From positions 187,751,867 to 187,815,866 of the forward strand of contig NC_057796.1 in NCBI RefSeq assembly GCF_018294505.1: 64,000 nt of DNA, in the 5' to 3' direction. Below the pieces are notes generated by a model. That model was given only the letters and a program-made list of their open reading frames with translations, searched no databases and was not told the DNA's origin. Shown here one piece after another: positions 37,207 to 47,920 of the stretch. A program made the position numbers and the translations under genes. Each line of letters opens with the position of its first letter. Position 1 is the stretch's first letter. The stretch comes from Triticum aestivum. Taxonomy: Eukaryota > Streptophyta > Magnoliopsida > Poales > Poaceae.

Positions 37207-38379
37207 CACACTACAACTAGGCTCATCATTTGTTACTCTGCTCAAATCCATGAGCGCGACGCGACGCCCTCGAGGAAAATGGAGTCAGCTGACCCCAGTG
37301 CCAACAAGACGAGGCTCCCACCAGCGACGACGCCTGTTGTAGATCCCGCACTCGGCAGCGCGGGGAGAAGCGGCGACCCCGCCCCACCGGATCCCAGGAA
37401 CCCATAGAATCTTGGGTGGACCACATCAGCGATCTCCCGGACGCCGTCCTTGGGGAGATCATCTCGCTTCTCCCCACCAAGGATTGCTGCCGCACCCAAG
37501 TCCTCTCAATTCGGTGGCTCCCTCTATGGCGCGTCGTGCACCTTAATCTCGACTGTCGTCAGCTATCTCTCTTCAATGATTTTGAAATCCCCAGAGCCAT
37601 CATCTCCTCCCACCAGGGCTCCGTTCAAAGCCTCTGCATCCCGTCATGCTACCTGAGCAAGCATACCATGCTCTGCACGGTGGACGCCTGGCTGAAATCC
37701 CCTGAATTCACAGAACTACAGCTGCTTGAGTTCTACTGTTCCCCTGGAAATCACCTACCAGATACCGAACGTCATCTTCCTGTGCCCTCAGTACCGATGT
37801 CCATCTCGCGGTTTTCCTCTTCTCTCCACACCGCCACCTTTGCATTGTGCGACCTACCAGACAATCTGGTACTAAACCTTCGACTCCCATTTCTGAAGAA
37901 ACTTTCACTTGTGCGGGTTCGTATATCGGAGGCCTCATTGCACAGCATCATCCACTCCAGTTGCCCTGCCCTAGAGTGCTTGGTGCTTGTTTTCACAGTT
38001 AGAATCGGTTGTCTCCAAATAAAGTCGCCTAACCTTGAAAGAATTGGAATTTGTTTTGACGGAAGGCAGCTCATCATCCAAGATGCCCCTTCACATCAAA
38101 GGTTGATCATTGATTCTAGTTATTCACCGTTGCAAATAACCGTCCTCTCTGCGCCTAAACTGGAGACCTTAGGTGTAATACATGATCTATGTGCTCATTT
38201 CAATATGGTGTTTGGCTCCACAGTTCTTCAGGTACTTTACAATATCATCTACACTTGTAACCATAAGCTGCATTTTAAATTTCTGCGCATAAGTTATATG
38301 TCATCTTGGAGTACACATGTTGTACTAATATTATGTTCTATGCTCAATGAAGAGTTTCTCCATGGATGGCCTATCAATG

Positions 38380-38384
38380 GTGCT
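38380..38384 (+). other. Target site duplication GTGCT, left copy
   Basis: GTGCT precedes the element start TGATAACCC at 38385. The same five bases follow the element at 47921-47925. Confidence 0.93.
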
Positions 38385-39776
38385 TGATAACCCACAAGTA
38401 TAGGGGATCGCAAAAGTTTTCGAGCGTAGAGTATTCAACCCAAATTTATTGATTCAACACAAGGGGAGCCAAAGAATATTCTCAAGTATTAGCAGTTGAG
38501 TTGTCAATTCAACCACACCTGGATAACTTAGTATCTGCAACAAAGTATTTAGTAACAAAGTAATATGGAAGTAACGGTAACAGTAGCAAAAGTAATATTT
38601 TTGGGTTTTGTAGTGATTGTAACAGTAGCAACGGAAAAGTAAATAAGCGAAGAACAATATATGAAAAGCTCGTAGGCATTGGATCGGTGATGGAGAATTA
38701 TGCCGGATGTGGTTCATCATGTAACAGTCATAACATAGGCTGACATAGAACTAGCTCCAATTCATCAATGTAATGTAGGCATGTATTCCGAATATAGTCA
38801 TACGTGCTTATGGAAAAGAACTTGCATGCCATCTTTTGTCCTACCCGCCCGTAGCAGCGGGGTCCTAACGAAAACTAAGGGATATTAAGGCCTCCTTTTA
38901 ATAGAGTACCGGACCAAAGCATTAACACATAGTGAATACATGAACTCCTAAAAATACAATCATCACCGGGAGTGATCCCAATTATTGTCACTTCGGGGTT
39001 GCCGGATCATAACACATAGTAGGTGACTATAGACTTGCAAGATAGGATCAAGAACTCACATATATTCATGAAAACATAATAGGTTCAGATCTGAAATCAT
39101 GGCACTCGGGCCCTAGTGACAAGCATTAAGCATAGCAACATCAATCTCAGAACATAGTGGATACTAGGGATCAAACCCTAACAATACTAACTCGATTACA
39201 TGATGGATCTCATCCAACCCATCACCGTCCAGCAAGCCTACGATGGAATTACTCACGCACGGCGGTGAGCATCATGAAATTGGTGATGGAGGATGGTTGA
39301 TGATGACGACGGCGACGAATCCCCCTCTCCGGAGCCCCGAACGGACTCCAGATCAGCCCTCCCGAGAGGTTTTAGGGCTTGGCGGCGGCTCCGTATCGTA
39401 AAACGCGATGAATCCTTCTCTTTGATTTTTTTTCTCCCCGAAAGTGAATATATGGAGTTGGAGTTGAGGTCGGTGGAGCGTCAGGGGGCCCACGAGGTAG
39501 GGGGCGCGCCCAGGGGGCAGGCGCGCCCCCACCCTCGTGGACAGGGTGCGGGCCCCCTGACGTGGATTTTTCTTCCAGTATTTTTAATATTTTCCAAAAT
39601 ATGTTCCGTGGAGTTTCAGGTCATTCCGAGAACTTTTGTTTCTGCACATAAATAACACCATGGAAAGTCTGCTGAAAACAGCGTCAGTCCGGGTTACTTC
39701 CATTCAAATAATGCAAGTTAGAGTCCAAAACAAGAGCAAAAGTGTTTGGAAAAGTAGATACGACAGAGACGTATCA
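38385..39776 (-). mobile_element. 3' LTR of the Athila-type element in the F-box gene
   Basis: A 1392-bp LTR reads TGATAACCC to ACGTATCA on the plus strand. It matches 46519-47920 throughout, with visible scattered substitutions and small indels, roughly a few percent by eye. The promoter palindrome lies at 39479-39562 and the minus-strand TATA box (CCATATATTC) at 39446-39455. Confidence 0.93.
39479..39562 (-). promoter_or_regulatory. Paired-GGCGCGCC palindrome of the 3' LTR
   Basis: Outer arms CGTCAGGGGGCC and GGCCCCCTGACG enclose inner arms built on CACGAGG and two GGCGCGCC octamers. The minus-strand TATA box lies 24 bases downstream. It is expected to form a long hairpin in single-stranded nucleic acid. 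Confidence 0.75.
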
Positions 39777-39790
39777 ACTCCCCCAAGCTT
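39777..39790 (-). other. Polypurine tract of the Athila-type element
   Basis: On the minus strand AAGCTTGGGGGAGT abuts the LTR start TGATACGTC. Its position at the LTR boundary identifies it as the primer for plus-strand synthesis. Confidence 0.85.
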
Positions 39791-41766
39791 AAACTTTTGC
39801 TTGTCCTCAAGCAATTCAGTTGATAAACTGAAAGTGATAAAGAAAAACTTTTACAAACTCTGTTTGCTCTTGTTGTTATAAATATGTAAAGCCAGCATTC
39901 AAGTTTTCAACAAAGATTATGACTAACCACATTCAGAATAACTCTTAGGTCTCATGTTTACTCATGTCAATGGCATAATCAACTAGCGAGCAATAATAAT
40001 AAATCTCGGATGACAACACTTTCTCAAAACAATCATGACATGATATAATAAGATGGTATCTCGCTAGCCCTTTCTGAGACCGCAAAACATAAATGCAGAG
40101 CACCTTTAAAGATCAAGGACTGACTAGACATTGTAATTCATGGTAAAAGAGATCCAATCATAGTCATACCCAATATAAATTAATAGTAACAGATGCAAAT
40201 GACAGCTACGCTCTCCAGGTAGTGCTCTTTAATAAGAGGGTGATGACTCAACATAAAAGTAAATAGATAGGCCCTTCGCAGAGGGAAGCAGGGATTTGTA
40301 GAGGTGCCAGAGCTCGGTTTTGAAATAGAGATAAATAATATTTTGAGCGGCATACTTTCATTGTCAACATAACAACCAAGAGATGGCGATATCTTCCATG
40401 CTACACACATTATAGGCGGTTCCCAAACAGAATGGTAAAGTTTATACTCCCCCTCCACCAACAAGCATCAATCCATGGCTTGCTCGAAACAACGAGTGCC
40501 TCCAACTAGCAACAGTCCCAGGGGGAGTTTTGTTCGCAATTATTTTGATTTAGTTTGCATAAAGCATGGGACTGGGCATCCCGGTGACCAGCCATTTTCT
40601 CGCGAGTGAGGAGCGGAGTCCACTCCTCTTGAGAATAACCCGCCTAGCATGGAAGATACTGACAGCCCTAGTTGATACATGAGCTATTCGAGCATACAAA
40701 ACAGAATTTCATTTGAAGGTTTAGAGTTTGGCACATACAAATTTACTTGGAACGGCAGGTAGATACCGCATATAGGAAGGTATAGTGGACTCATATGGAA
40801 TAACTTTGGGGTTTAAGGGATTGGATGCACAAGCAGTATTCCCACTTAGTACAAGTGAAGGCTAGCAAAAGACTGGGAAGCGACCAACTAGAGAGCGACA
40901 ACAGTCATGAACATGCATTAAAATTAATAAACATTGAGTACAAGCATGAGTAGGATATAATCCACCATGAACATAAATATCGTGAAGGCTATGTTGATTT
41001 GTTTCCACTACATGCGTGAACATGTGCCAAGTCGAGTCACTTAAATCATTCAAAGGAGGATACCACCCCACTATACCACATCACAACCATTTTAATAGCA
41101 TGTAAACCATTATAACTCATAGCTAATCAAGCATGGCACGAGCAATATAATCTCTAATTGTCATTGCAAACATGTTTATTCATAATAGGCGGAATTAGGA
41201 ACGATGAACTAATCATATTTACAAAAACAAGAGAGGTCGAGTTCATACCAGCTTTTCTCATCTCCGTCAGTCCATCATATATCGTCATAATTGCCTTTCA
41301 CTTGCACGATCGAACGATGTGAATAATAGTAGTAGTGCACGTGCACTGGACTAAGCTGGAATCTGCGAGCATTCAATAAACAGGAGAAGACAAGGCAATA
41401 TGGGCTCTTGGTTAAATCAACAACAATGCATATAAGAGCCACTTCAACAATTTAATTATGGTCTTCTCCTATCGACCCCCAAAGAAAAGAACTAAAACTA
41501 TTTACACGGGAAAGCTCCCAACAAGCAAAAGAAGAACATGAAATCTTTTTGGATTTTCTTTTTAATTATTACTATTGCAGCAAGAAAAGTAAACTAGCTG
41601 AAGCTATTACTAATTTTTTTAGTTTTTCTTAAGATTTATCAAACACACAAGAAGAAAGCATAAAAAGGAAAAATAAACTAGCATGGATATTACAGTGAAA
41701 AATTATGAGCACCGACATCTAGCAATGAGTGTGTGAACATGAATGTAATGTCGGTGAGAAATACGT
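39791..41766 (-). other. Non-coding internal stretch between ORF2 and the 3' LTR
   Basis: About 2 kb of AT-rich DNA with no supportable reading frame. The short ORFs at 40180-40464 and 40862-41071 lack motifs. Athila-type elements commonly have a long untranslated region here. Confidence 0.7.
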
Positions 41767-41780
41767 ACTCCCCCAAGCTT
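41767..41780 (-). other. Second copy of the polypurine tract after ORF2
   Basis: The same 14 bases as the terminal PPT (minus strand AAGCTTGGGGGAGT) lie 21 bases downstream of the ORF2 stop codon. It is a duplicated, possibly central, PPT. Confidence 0.7.
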
Positions 41781-41801
41781 AGGCTTTTGGCCTAAGTTGG
41801 T

Positions 41802-42827
41802 TTATTGCCACGGATGGCCTGGCGGATATCGAAAGTTATAGCTGGGGTTGTACTGAGATGCAGCGGCTATTGCATCGTGGGCTGCAGCTTGGAGGCGAGC
41901 TGCCCTCGTCCTCCTTTCGTACTCATTTGCCTCCTCCCTGGTTATAAAATGTCTTCCTTTTGCCTGAAAGTCAAAGAGAGCAGGAGCAGGGAGAACAATA
42001 TTGACAGGGCGACGCCTGTCAAAGATTAGTCGGTACTGGAGAGGTGGTTCATTCCTCTCGACAAACTGGTGGTGAACCATAGCATTAAAGTCTAGATAAG
42101 TAGGAGGCAATTCAATATCATCATCACGTATGGTCACACCAAGAAAATCAGCTAAGCGGGTTGCATAAATTTCACCAAAGAAATCTCCATTAAATCTATT
42201 ATGATGCAACCTACGTGCAACAATGGCTCCCAAATTATAAGATTTGTCTCCTAACACAGCCCTCCTAAGAATATTGAGGTCAGGGACACACATATGGCAT
42301 GCTTCATCTTTACCATTTATGCGCCTACCTATGAAGAGAGCAAAATAATGTATAGCGGGAAAATGAATGCTCCCTACGGTAGCTTGTGCTATATCTCTAG
42401 ATTCCCCCACAGTTATACTAGCAAGAAAATTTCTAAATTCAGATTTGCGAGGTTCACTAGCACTACCCCATTGTGGAAGTTTGCAAGTAGTGGTAAAATC
42501 CTCTAAGTCCATCGTATAAGATTTTTCATAAAGATCAAACAGGACAGTTTGAGAATTGCGTGAAGATGAAAATTCAAACCTCCTCACGAAGGAGCTAGTG
42601 AGATAGTGGTACTGGCGGCACTTTTCCTCCTCGAAGCTCACAAGATCAGCGTTACGCAAATATGCCTTAAATTCTTCCTTGATTCCCGCTCGATCCATAA
42701 AGTCCTCTGAAGGCCATTCACAAGGCCGCACTGGAGCGTTCCTTGGTGGCTCATCGTCAGCATCACGCATTGCAAGCCTGGGTCCTTGCTTCCTTGAAGA
42801 ACCACCTTGGTACATTTTCCTAAGCAT
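41802..42827 (-). CDS. ORF2 of the Athila-type element (ATHILA ORF-1-like protein)
   Basis: An intact frame of 341 codons starts at ATG 42827 (MLRKMYQGGSS) and ends at 41802. Visible segments are a basic N-terminus, RRFEFSSSRNSQTVLFDLYEKSY, DLEDFTTTCKLPQWG, IHFPAIHYFALFIGRRI and a C-terminal Arg/Ala-rich stretch (NEYERRTRAARLQAAAHDAI). The position after gag-protease and the segments around FTTTCKLP resemble the ATHILA ORF-1 protein family of plant Gypsy elements, whose role is unknown. There is no transmembrane segment that would make it envelope-like. A 3' splice site (TTTTTCAG) lies 12 bases upstream of the ATG, and an LTR-like promoter palindrome about 410 bases upstream. It is free of stops although gag is not. 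Confidence 0.75.
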   Translation of the reverse strand: MLRKMYQGGSSRKQGPRLAMRDADDEPPRNAPVRPCEWPSEDFMDRAGIKEEFKAYLRNADLVSFEEEKCRQYHYLTSSFVRRFEFSSSRNSQTVLFDLYEKSYTMDLEDFTTTCKLPQWGSASEPRKSEFRNFLASITVGESRDIAQATVGSIHFPAIHYFALFIGRRINGKDEACHMCVPDLNILRRAVLGDKSYNLGAIVARRLHHNRFNGDFFGEIYATRLADFLGVTIRDDDIELPPTYLDFNAMVHHQFVERNEPPLQYRLIFDRRRPVNIVLPAPALFDFQAKGRHFITREEANEYERRTRAARLQAAAHDAIAAASQYNPSYNFRYPPGHPWQ

Positions 42828-43207
42828 ATTTCTTCCTCTGAAAAATTTCTGAAATTTTTAGTAACTCCAAATAAAAGTGAGCCAAGCTCAACAAAATTGA
42901 TAGCAACTACTCCTACAAATGCCTAGAGCCTATATCATGCATTAGAACTACTTGGAACCATATAAATTTGACATGCAAGCTCAAGAACATGGTCACCTAG
43001 GCAGCACAAATTTGCAATAAATAAAGCACTAGAAAAAAAACTAATTGGACCAATGGAGGAGTCACATACCAAGGAACAATCCCTCCAAGCAGTTTTGTGA
43101 GAGGTGTTTTGAGAAAGGAGATCGAAAATCGCAGCAAAATGAGCTAGAACTCGTGCTTGAACGGGATGGTGATTTTTTTGGGAGGAAGAAGAAGTGTGTG
43201 GGTGCAG

Positions 43208-43288
43208 GAATAAGTGGAGGGGAGCCACCGTGGGCCCACGAGGCAGGGGGCGCGCCCTGTAGGGGTGGGCGCGCCCTGGACCCTCGTG
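43208..43288 (-). promoter_or_regulatory. Internal LTR-like promoter palindrome upstream of ORF2
   Basis: The palindrome at 43237-43288 has arms CACGAGG...GGGCGCGCCC around a short loop, the same architecture as in the LTRs. A TATA-like CCACTTATTC (minus strand, 43208-43217) lies at the same spacing as the LTR TATA box. The flank at 43290-43440 also resembles the LTR (ATATTCCAGAAAA against ATATTTTCCAAAA). A donor-like TTG/GTATGT near 43068 and the acceptor near 42840 could remove a leader intron. Confidence 0.5.
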
Positions 43289-43616
43289 ACCAGGTGCTTG
43301 CTCCCCCTGCTGTGTTTTCAGTGCCAGATATTCTCAAATATTCCAGAAAAAAACATATTTCAATTTCGGGGCATTAGGAGAATTTTTATTTTCAGGGTAT
43401 TTTTATATTGCATGGATAATTCAGAAAACAGACAGAAAATACTATTTTTGCTTTATTTCAACTAAATAACAGAAAGTAAAAGGAGGGTACAGAAGGTTGT
43501 GCTTCCTAGTTTCATCTATCTCATGCTCATCAAAAGGAATCCACTAACAAGGTTGATCAAGTTTTGTTAACAAACTCATTCCGAATAACATGGAACCGGA
43601 GAAATTTCGAGTAACA

Positions 43617-46451
43617 CTATGTTACCTCAACGGGGATATGCACATCCCCAATAATAAGAATATCATATTTCTTCTTGACAGTAGGAAGAGGAAATTCAAA
43701 ACCTCCAAAAATAATCGATGGAATTTTTCCAATAGAGTTGATGCTATGAACTTGAGGTTGTTTCCTCGGAAAGTGTACCGTATGCTCATTGCCATTAACA
43801 TGAAAAGTGACATTGCCTTTGTTGCAATCAATAACAGCCCCTGCAGTATTCAAAAAGGGTCTTCCAAGAATAATAGACATACTATCGTCCTCGGGAATAT
43901 CAAGAATAACAAAGTCCGTTAAAATAGTAACGTTTGCAACCACAACAGGCACATCCTCACAAATACCGACAGGTATAGCAGTTGATTTATCGGCCATTTG
44001 CAAAGATATTTCAGTAGGTGTCAACTTATTCAAATCAATTATACGGTATAAAGAGAGAGGCATAACACTAACACCGGCTCCAAGATCACATAAAGCAGTT
44101 TTAACATAGTTTCTTTTAATGGAGCATGGTATAGTAGGTACTCCTGGATCTCCAAGTTTCTTTGGTATTCCACCTTTAAAAGTATAATTAGCAAGCATGG
44201 TGGAAATTTCAGCTTCCGGTATCTTTCTTTTATTAGTAACAATTTCTTTCATATATTTAGCATAAGGATTCATTTTGAGCATATCAGTTAATCGCACACG
44301 CAAAAAGATAGGTCTAATCATTTCAGCAAAGCGCTCAAAATCCTCATCATCCTTTTTCTTGGATGGTTTGGGAGTAAAAGGCACGGGTTTCTGAACCCAA
44401 GGTTCTCTTTCTTTACCGTGTTTCCTAGCAACAAAGTCTCTTATATCATAACGTTGATTCTTTGATTGTGGGTTATCAAGATCAACAGCAGGTTCAATTT
44501 CTACATCATTGTCATTGCTAGGTTGAGCATCAACATGAACATTATCATTAACATTTTCACTAGGTTCATGTTCATTACCAGATTGTGTTTCAGCATCGGA
44601 AATAGAAATATCATTTGGATTCTCAGGTGGTTCAGCAATAGGTTCACTAGAAGCATGCAAAGTCCTATCATTTTTCTTTTTCTTCTTTTTAGAAGGACTT
44701 GGTGTATCTATATTATTTCTCTGAGAATCTTGCTCAATTCTCTTAGGGTGGCCTTCAGGATACAAAGGTTCCTGAGTCATTTTACCAGTTCTAGTAGCCA
44801 CTCTGACAGCATAATCATTATTCTTACTATTTAATTCATTGAGCAAATCATTCTGAGCTTTAAGTACTTGTTCTACTTGAGTGGTAACCATAGAAGCATG
44901 TTTACTAATGAGTTTAAGTTCACCTTTAACTCTAGACATATAATCACCCAAGTGTTCAAGCATATCGGAATTGTATTTCAATTGTCTACCCATATAAGCA
45001 TTGAAGTTCTCTTGTTTAACAATAAAATTGTCAAACTCATCTAAGCATTGTCTAGCAGACTTATAACGAGGAATATCACCTTCATCAAATCTATAGAGAG
45101 AGTTTACCTTTACTACCTGTGTCGGGTTATCAAGACCATGTGTTTCTTCAATAGGTGATGAATTAAAACCATGTATTTCTTCAACAGGCGGTAAATTAAG
45201 ACCATGTATTTCTTCAATAGGAGGTAAATTCTTAACATCTTCCGCTTTAATACCTTTTTCTTTCATAGATTTCTTTGGCTCTTGCATATCTTCAGGACTG
45301 AGAAATAGAACACCCCTATTCTTCGGAGTTGGTTTAGGAATAGGTTCAGGAGTTGGCTCATGAAGTGTCCAATTATTTTCATTTGTCAACATATTATTTA
45401 ATAGAATTTCAGCTTCATCTGGTGTTCTTTCCCTGAAAATAGAACCAGCACAACTATCCAGGTAATCTCTGGAAGCATCGGTTAGTCCATTATAAAAGAT
45501 ATCAAGTATTTCATTTTTCTTGAGAGGATGATCAGGCGAAGCATTAAGTAATTGGAGAAGCCTCCCCCAAGCTTGTGGGAGACTCTCTTCTTCAATTTGC
45601 ACAAAATTATATACTTCCCTTAAAGCAGCTTGTTTCTTATGAGCAGGGAAATATTTAGCAGAGAAGTAATAAATCATATCCTGGGTTCTACGCACACAAC
45701 CAGGATCAAGAGAATTAAACCATATCTTAGCATCACCCTTTAATGAGAATGGAAATATTTGAAGGATATAAAAGTAGCGAGTTCTCTCATCATTAGTGAA
45801 CAGGGTGGCTATATCATTTAATTTAGTAAGATGTGCCACAACAGTTTCAGATTCATAGTCATAAAAAGGATCAGATTCAACCAAAGTAATTATATCAGGA
45901 TCAATAGAGAATTCATAATCCTTATTAGTAACACAGATAGGTGAAGCAGCAAAAGCAGGGTCAGGTTTCATTCTAGCATTAAGAGATTGCTGCTTCCATT
46001 TAGCTAATAACCTCTTTAGATCATATCTATCATTTCAAGCTAAAATAGCTCTAGCAGCTTCTTCATCCATAACATAACCCTCAGGAACAATAGGCAATTC
46101 ATATTTATTAGGGGGAGAGTCTTCATCATCACTATCATCGATATTATCAGTTTCAATAATTTCATTCTCTCTAGCCCTAGCAAGTTGTTCATCAAGAAAT
46201 TTACCAAGTGGCACAGTAGTATCAAGCATAGAAGTAGTTTCATCATAAGTATCATGCATAGCAGAAGTGGCATCATCAATAAGATGCGACATATCAGAAT
46301 GAATAGCAGAAGCAGGTTTAGGTGTCGCAAGCTTACTCAAAACAGAAGGTGAATCAAGTGCAGAGCTAGATGGCAGTTCCTTACCTCCCCTCATAGTTGA
46401 GGGATAAATTGTTGTTTTCGCGTCTTTCAAGTTCTTCATAGTGACCAACAT
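43617..46451 (-). pseudogene. gag-protease ORF of the Athila-type element, with one premature stop
   Basis: On the minus strand the frame starts at ATG 46451 (MLVTMKNLKDA). It runs through an acidic N-terminus, a TGA at 46035-46037, and then 784 open codons to 43617. The retrotransposon gag core is visible as RYFYILQIFPFSLKGDAKIWF and PLKKNEILDIFYNGLTD. A Lys-rich linker (SPSKKKKKKNDR) follows, then a retroviral-type aspartic protease with ALCDLGAGVSVMPLSLY and SIILGRPFLNTA; the active-site triad reads DLGAG. The frame ends soon after the protease, and no RT follows. The TGA lies in AILA-stop-NDRYDLKRLL, where a single base change from TGG is the simplest cause. Gag from this copy would be cut to 138 residues unless the stop is read through. 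Confidence 0.88.
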
Positions 46452-46489
46452 ATATAAATCCCAAGTGACTCAAAGAATAGAACTACGCT

Positions 46490-46506
46490 CCCCGGCAACA
46501 GCGCCA
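46490..46506 (-). other. Primer binding site, tRNA-Asp type
   Basis: On the minus strand TGGCGCTGTTGCCGGGG lies 12 bases inside the 5' LTR. It matches the tRNA-Asp 3' end complement used by Athila-type elements, apart from one base. Confidence 0.8.
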
Positions 46507-46518
46507 GAAAAATAGTCT

Positions 46519-47920
46519 TGATAACCCACAAGTATATGGGATCGCAACAGTTTTCGAGGGTAGAGTATTCAACCCAAATTTATTGATTCGACACAAGGGG
46601 AGCCAAAGAATATTCTCAAGTATTAGCAGTTGAGTTGTCAATTAAACCACACCTGGATAACTTAGTATCTGCAGCAAAGTGTTTAGTAGCAAAGTAATAT
46701 GGAAGTAACGGTAACAGCAGCAAAAGTAATATTTTTGGGTTTTGTAGTGATTGTAACAGTAGCAACGGAAAAGTATATAAGCGAAGAACAATATATGAAA
46801 AGCTCGTAGGCATTGGATCGGTGATGGAGAATTATGCAGATGTGGTTCATCATGTAAAAGTCATAACATAGGGTGACACAGAACTAGCTCCAATTCATCA
46901 ATGTAATGTAGGCATGTATTCCGAATATAGTCATACGTGCTTATGGAAAAGAACTTGCATGACATCTTTTGTCCTACCCTCCCGTGGCAGCGGGTTCCTA
47001 ACGGATACTAAGGGATATTAAGGCCTCCTTTTAATAGAGTACCGGACCAAAGCATTAACACATAGTGAATACATGAACTCCTCAAACTACGGTCATCACC
47101 GGGAGTGGTCCCGATTATTGTCACTTCGGGGTTGCCGGATCATAACACATAGTAGGTGACTATAGACTTGCAAGATAGGATCAAGAACTCACATATATTC
47201 ATGAAAACATAATAGGTTCAGATCTGAAATCATGGCACTCGGGCCCTAGTGACAAGCATTAAGCATAGCAAAGTCATAGCAACATCAATCTCAGAACATA
47301 GTGGATACTAGGGATCAAACCCTAACAAAACTAACTCGATTACATGATGGATCTCATCCAACCCATCACCGTCTAGCAAGCCTACGATGGAATTACTCAC
47401 GCACGGCGGTGAGCATCATGAAATTGGTGATGGAGGATGGTTGATGATGACGACGGCGACGAATCCCCCTCTCCGAAGCCCCGAACGGACTCCAGATCCG
47501 CCCTCCCGAGAGGTTTTAGGGCTTGGCGGCGGCTCCGTATCGTAAAACGGGATGAATCCTTCTCTCTGATTTTTTTCTCCCCGAATGTGAATATATGGAG
47601 TTGGAGTTGAGGTCGGTGGAGCGTCAGGGGGCCCACGAGGTAGGGGTGCGCCCAGGGGGCAGGCGCGCCCCCCACCCTCGTGGACAGGGTGTGGGCCCCC
47701 TGACGTGGATTTTTCTTCCAGTATTTTTAATATTTTCCAAAAAGATGTTCCATGGAGTTTCAGGTCATTCCGAGAACTTTTGTTTCTGCACATAAATAAC
47801 ACCATGGAAAGTCTGCTGAAAATAGTGTCAGTCTGGGTTAGTTCCATTCAAATCATGCAAGTTAGAGTCCAAAACAAGAGCAAAAGTGTTTGGAAAAGTA
47901 GATACGACGGAGACATATGA
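46519..47920 (-). mobile_element. 5' LTR of the Athila-type element in the F-box gene
   Basis: A 1402-bp partner of the LTR at 38385-39776. The palindrome is at 47622-47705 and the TATA box (minus strand CCATATATT) at 47590-47598. A right-hand GTGCT target duplication follows at 47921-47925. Confidence 0.93.

Larger units (their letters stand above)
38385..47920 (-). mobile_element. Complete non-autonomous Athila-type LTR retrotransposon
   Basis: This 9536-bp element on the minus strand has two LTRs of about 1.4 kb, a tRNA-Asp type PBS, gag-protease, an ATHILA-type second ORF, a PPT and a perfect 5-bp target duplication. No reverse transcriptase, RNase H or integrase motif occurs in the 6.7-kb internal region, so it must use enzymes from another element. 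Its outer end at 47920 reads GA where CA is expected, a terminal point mutation after insertion or a variant end. Confidence 0.93.

Noticed and set aside
43590..44834. Plus-strand ORFs opposite the gag-protease frame
   Set aside because: They are antisense shadows of the longer minus-strand frame, which has clear gag and protease motifs.
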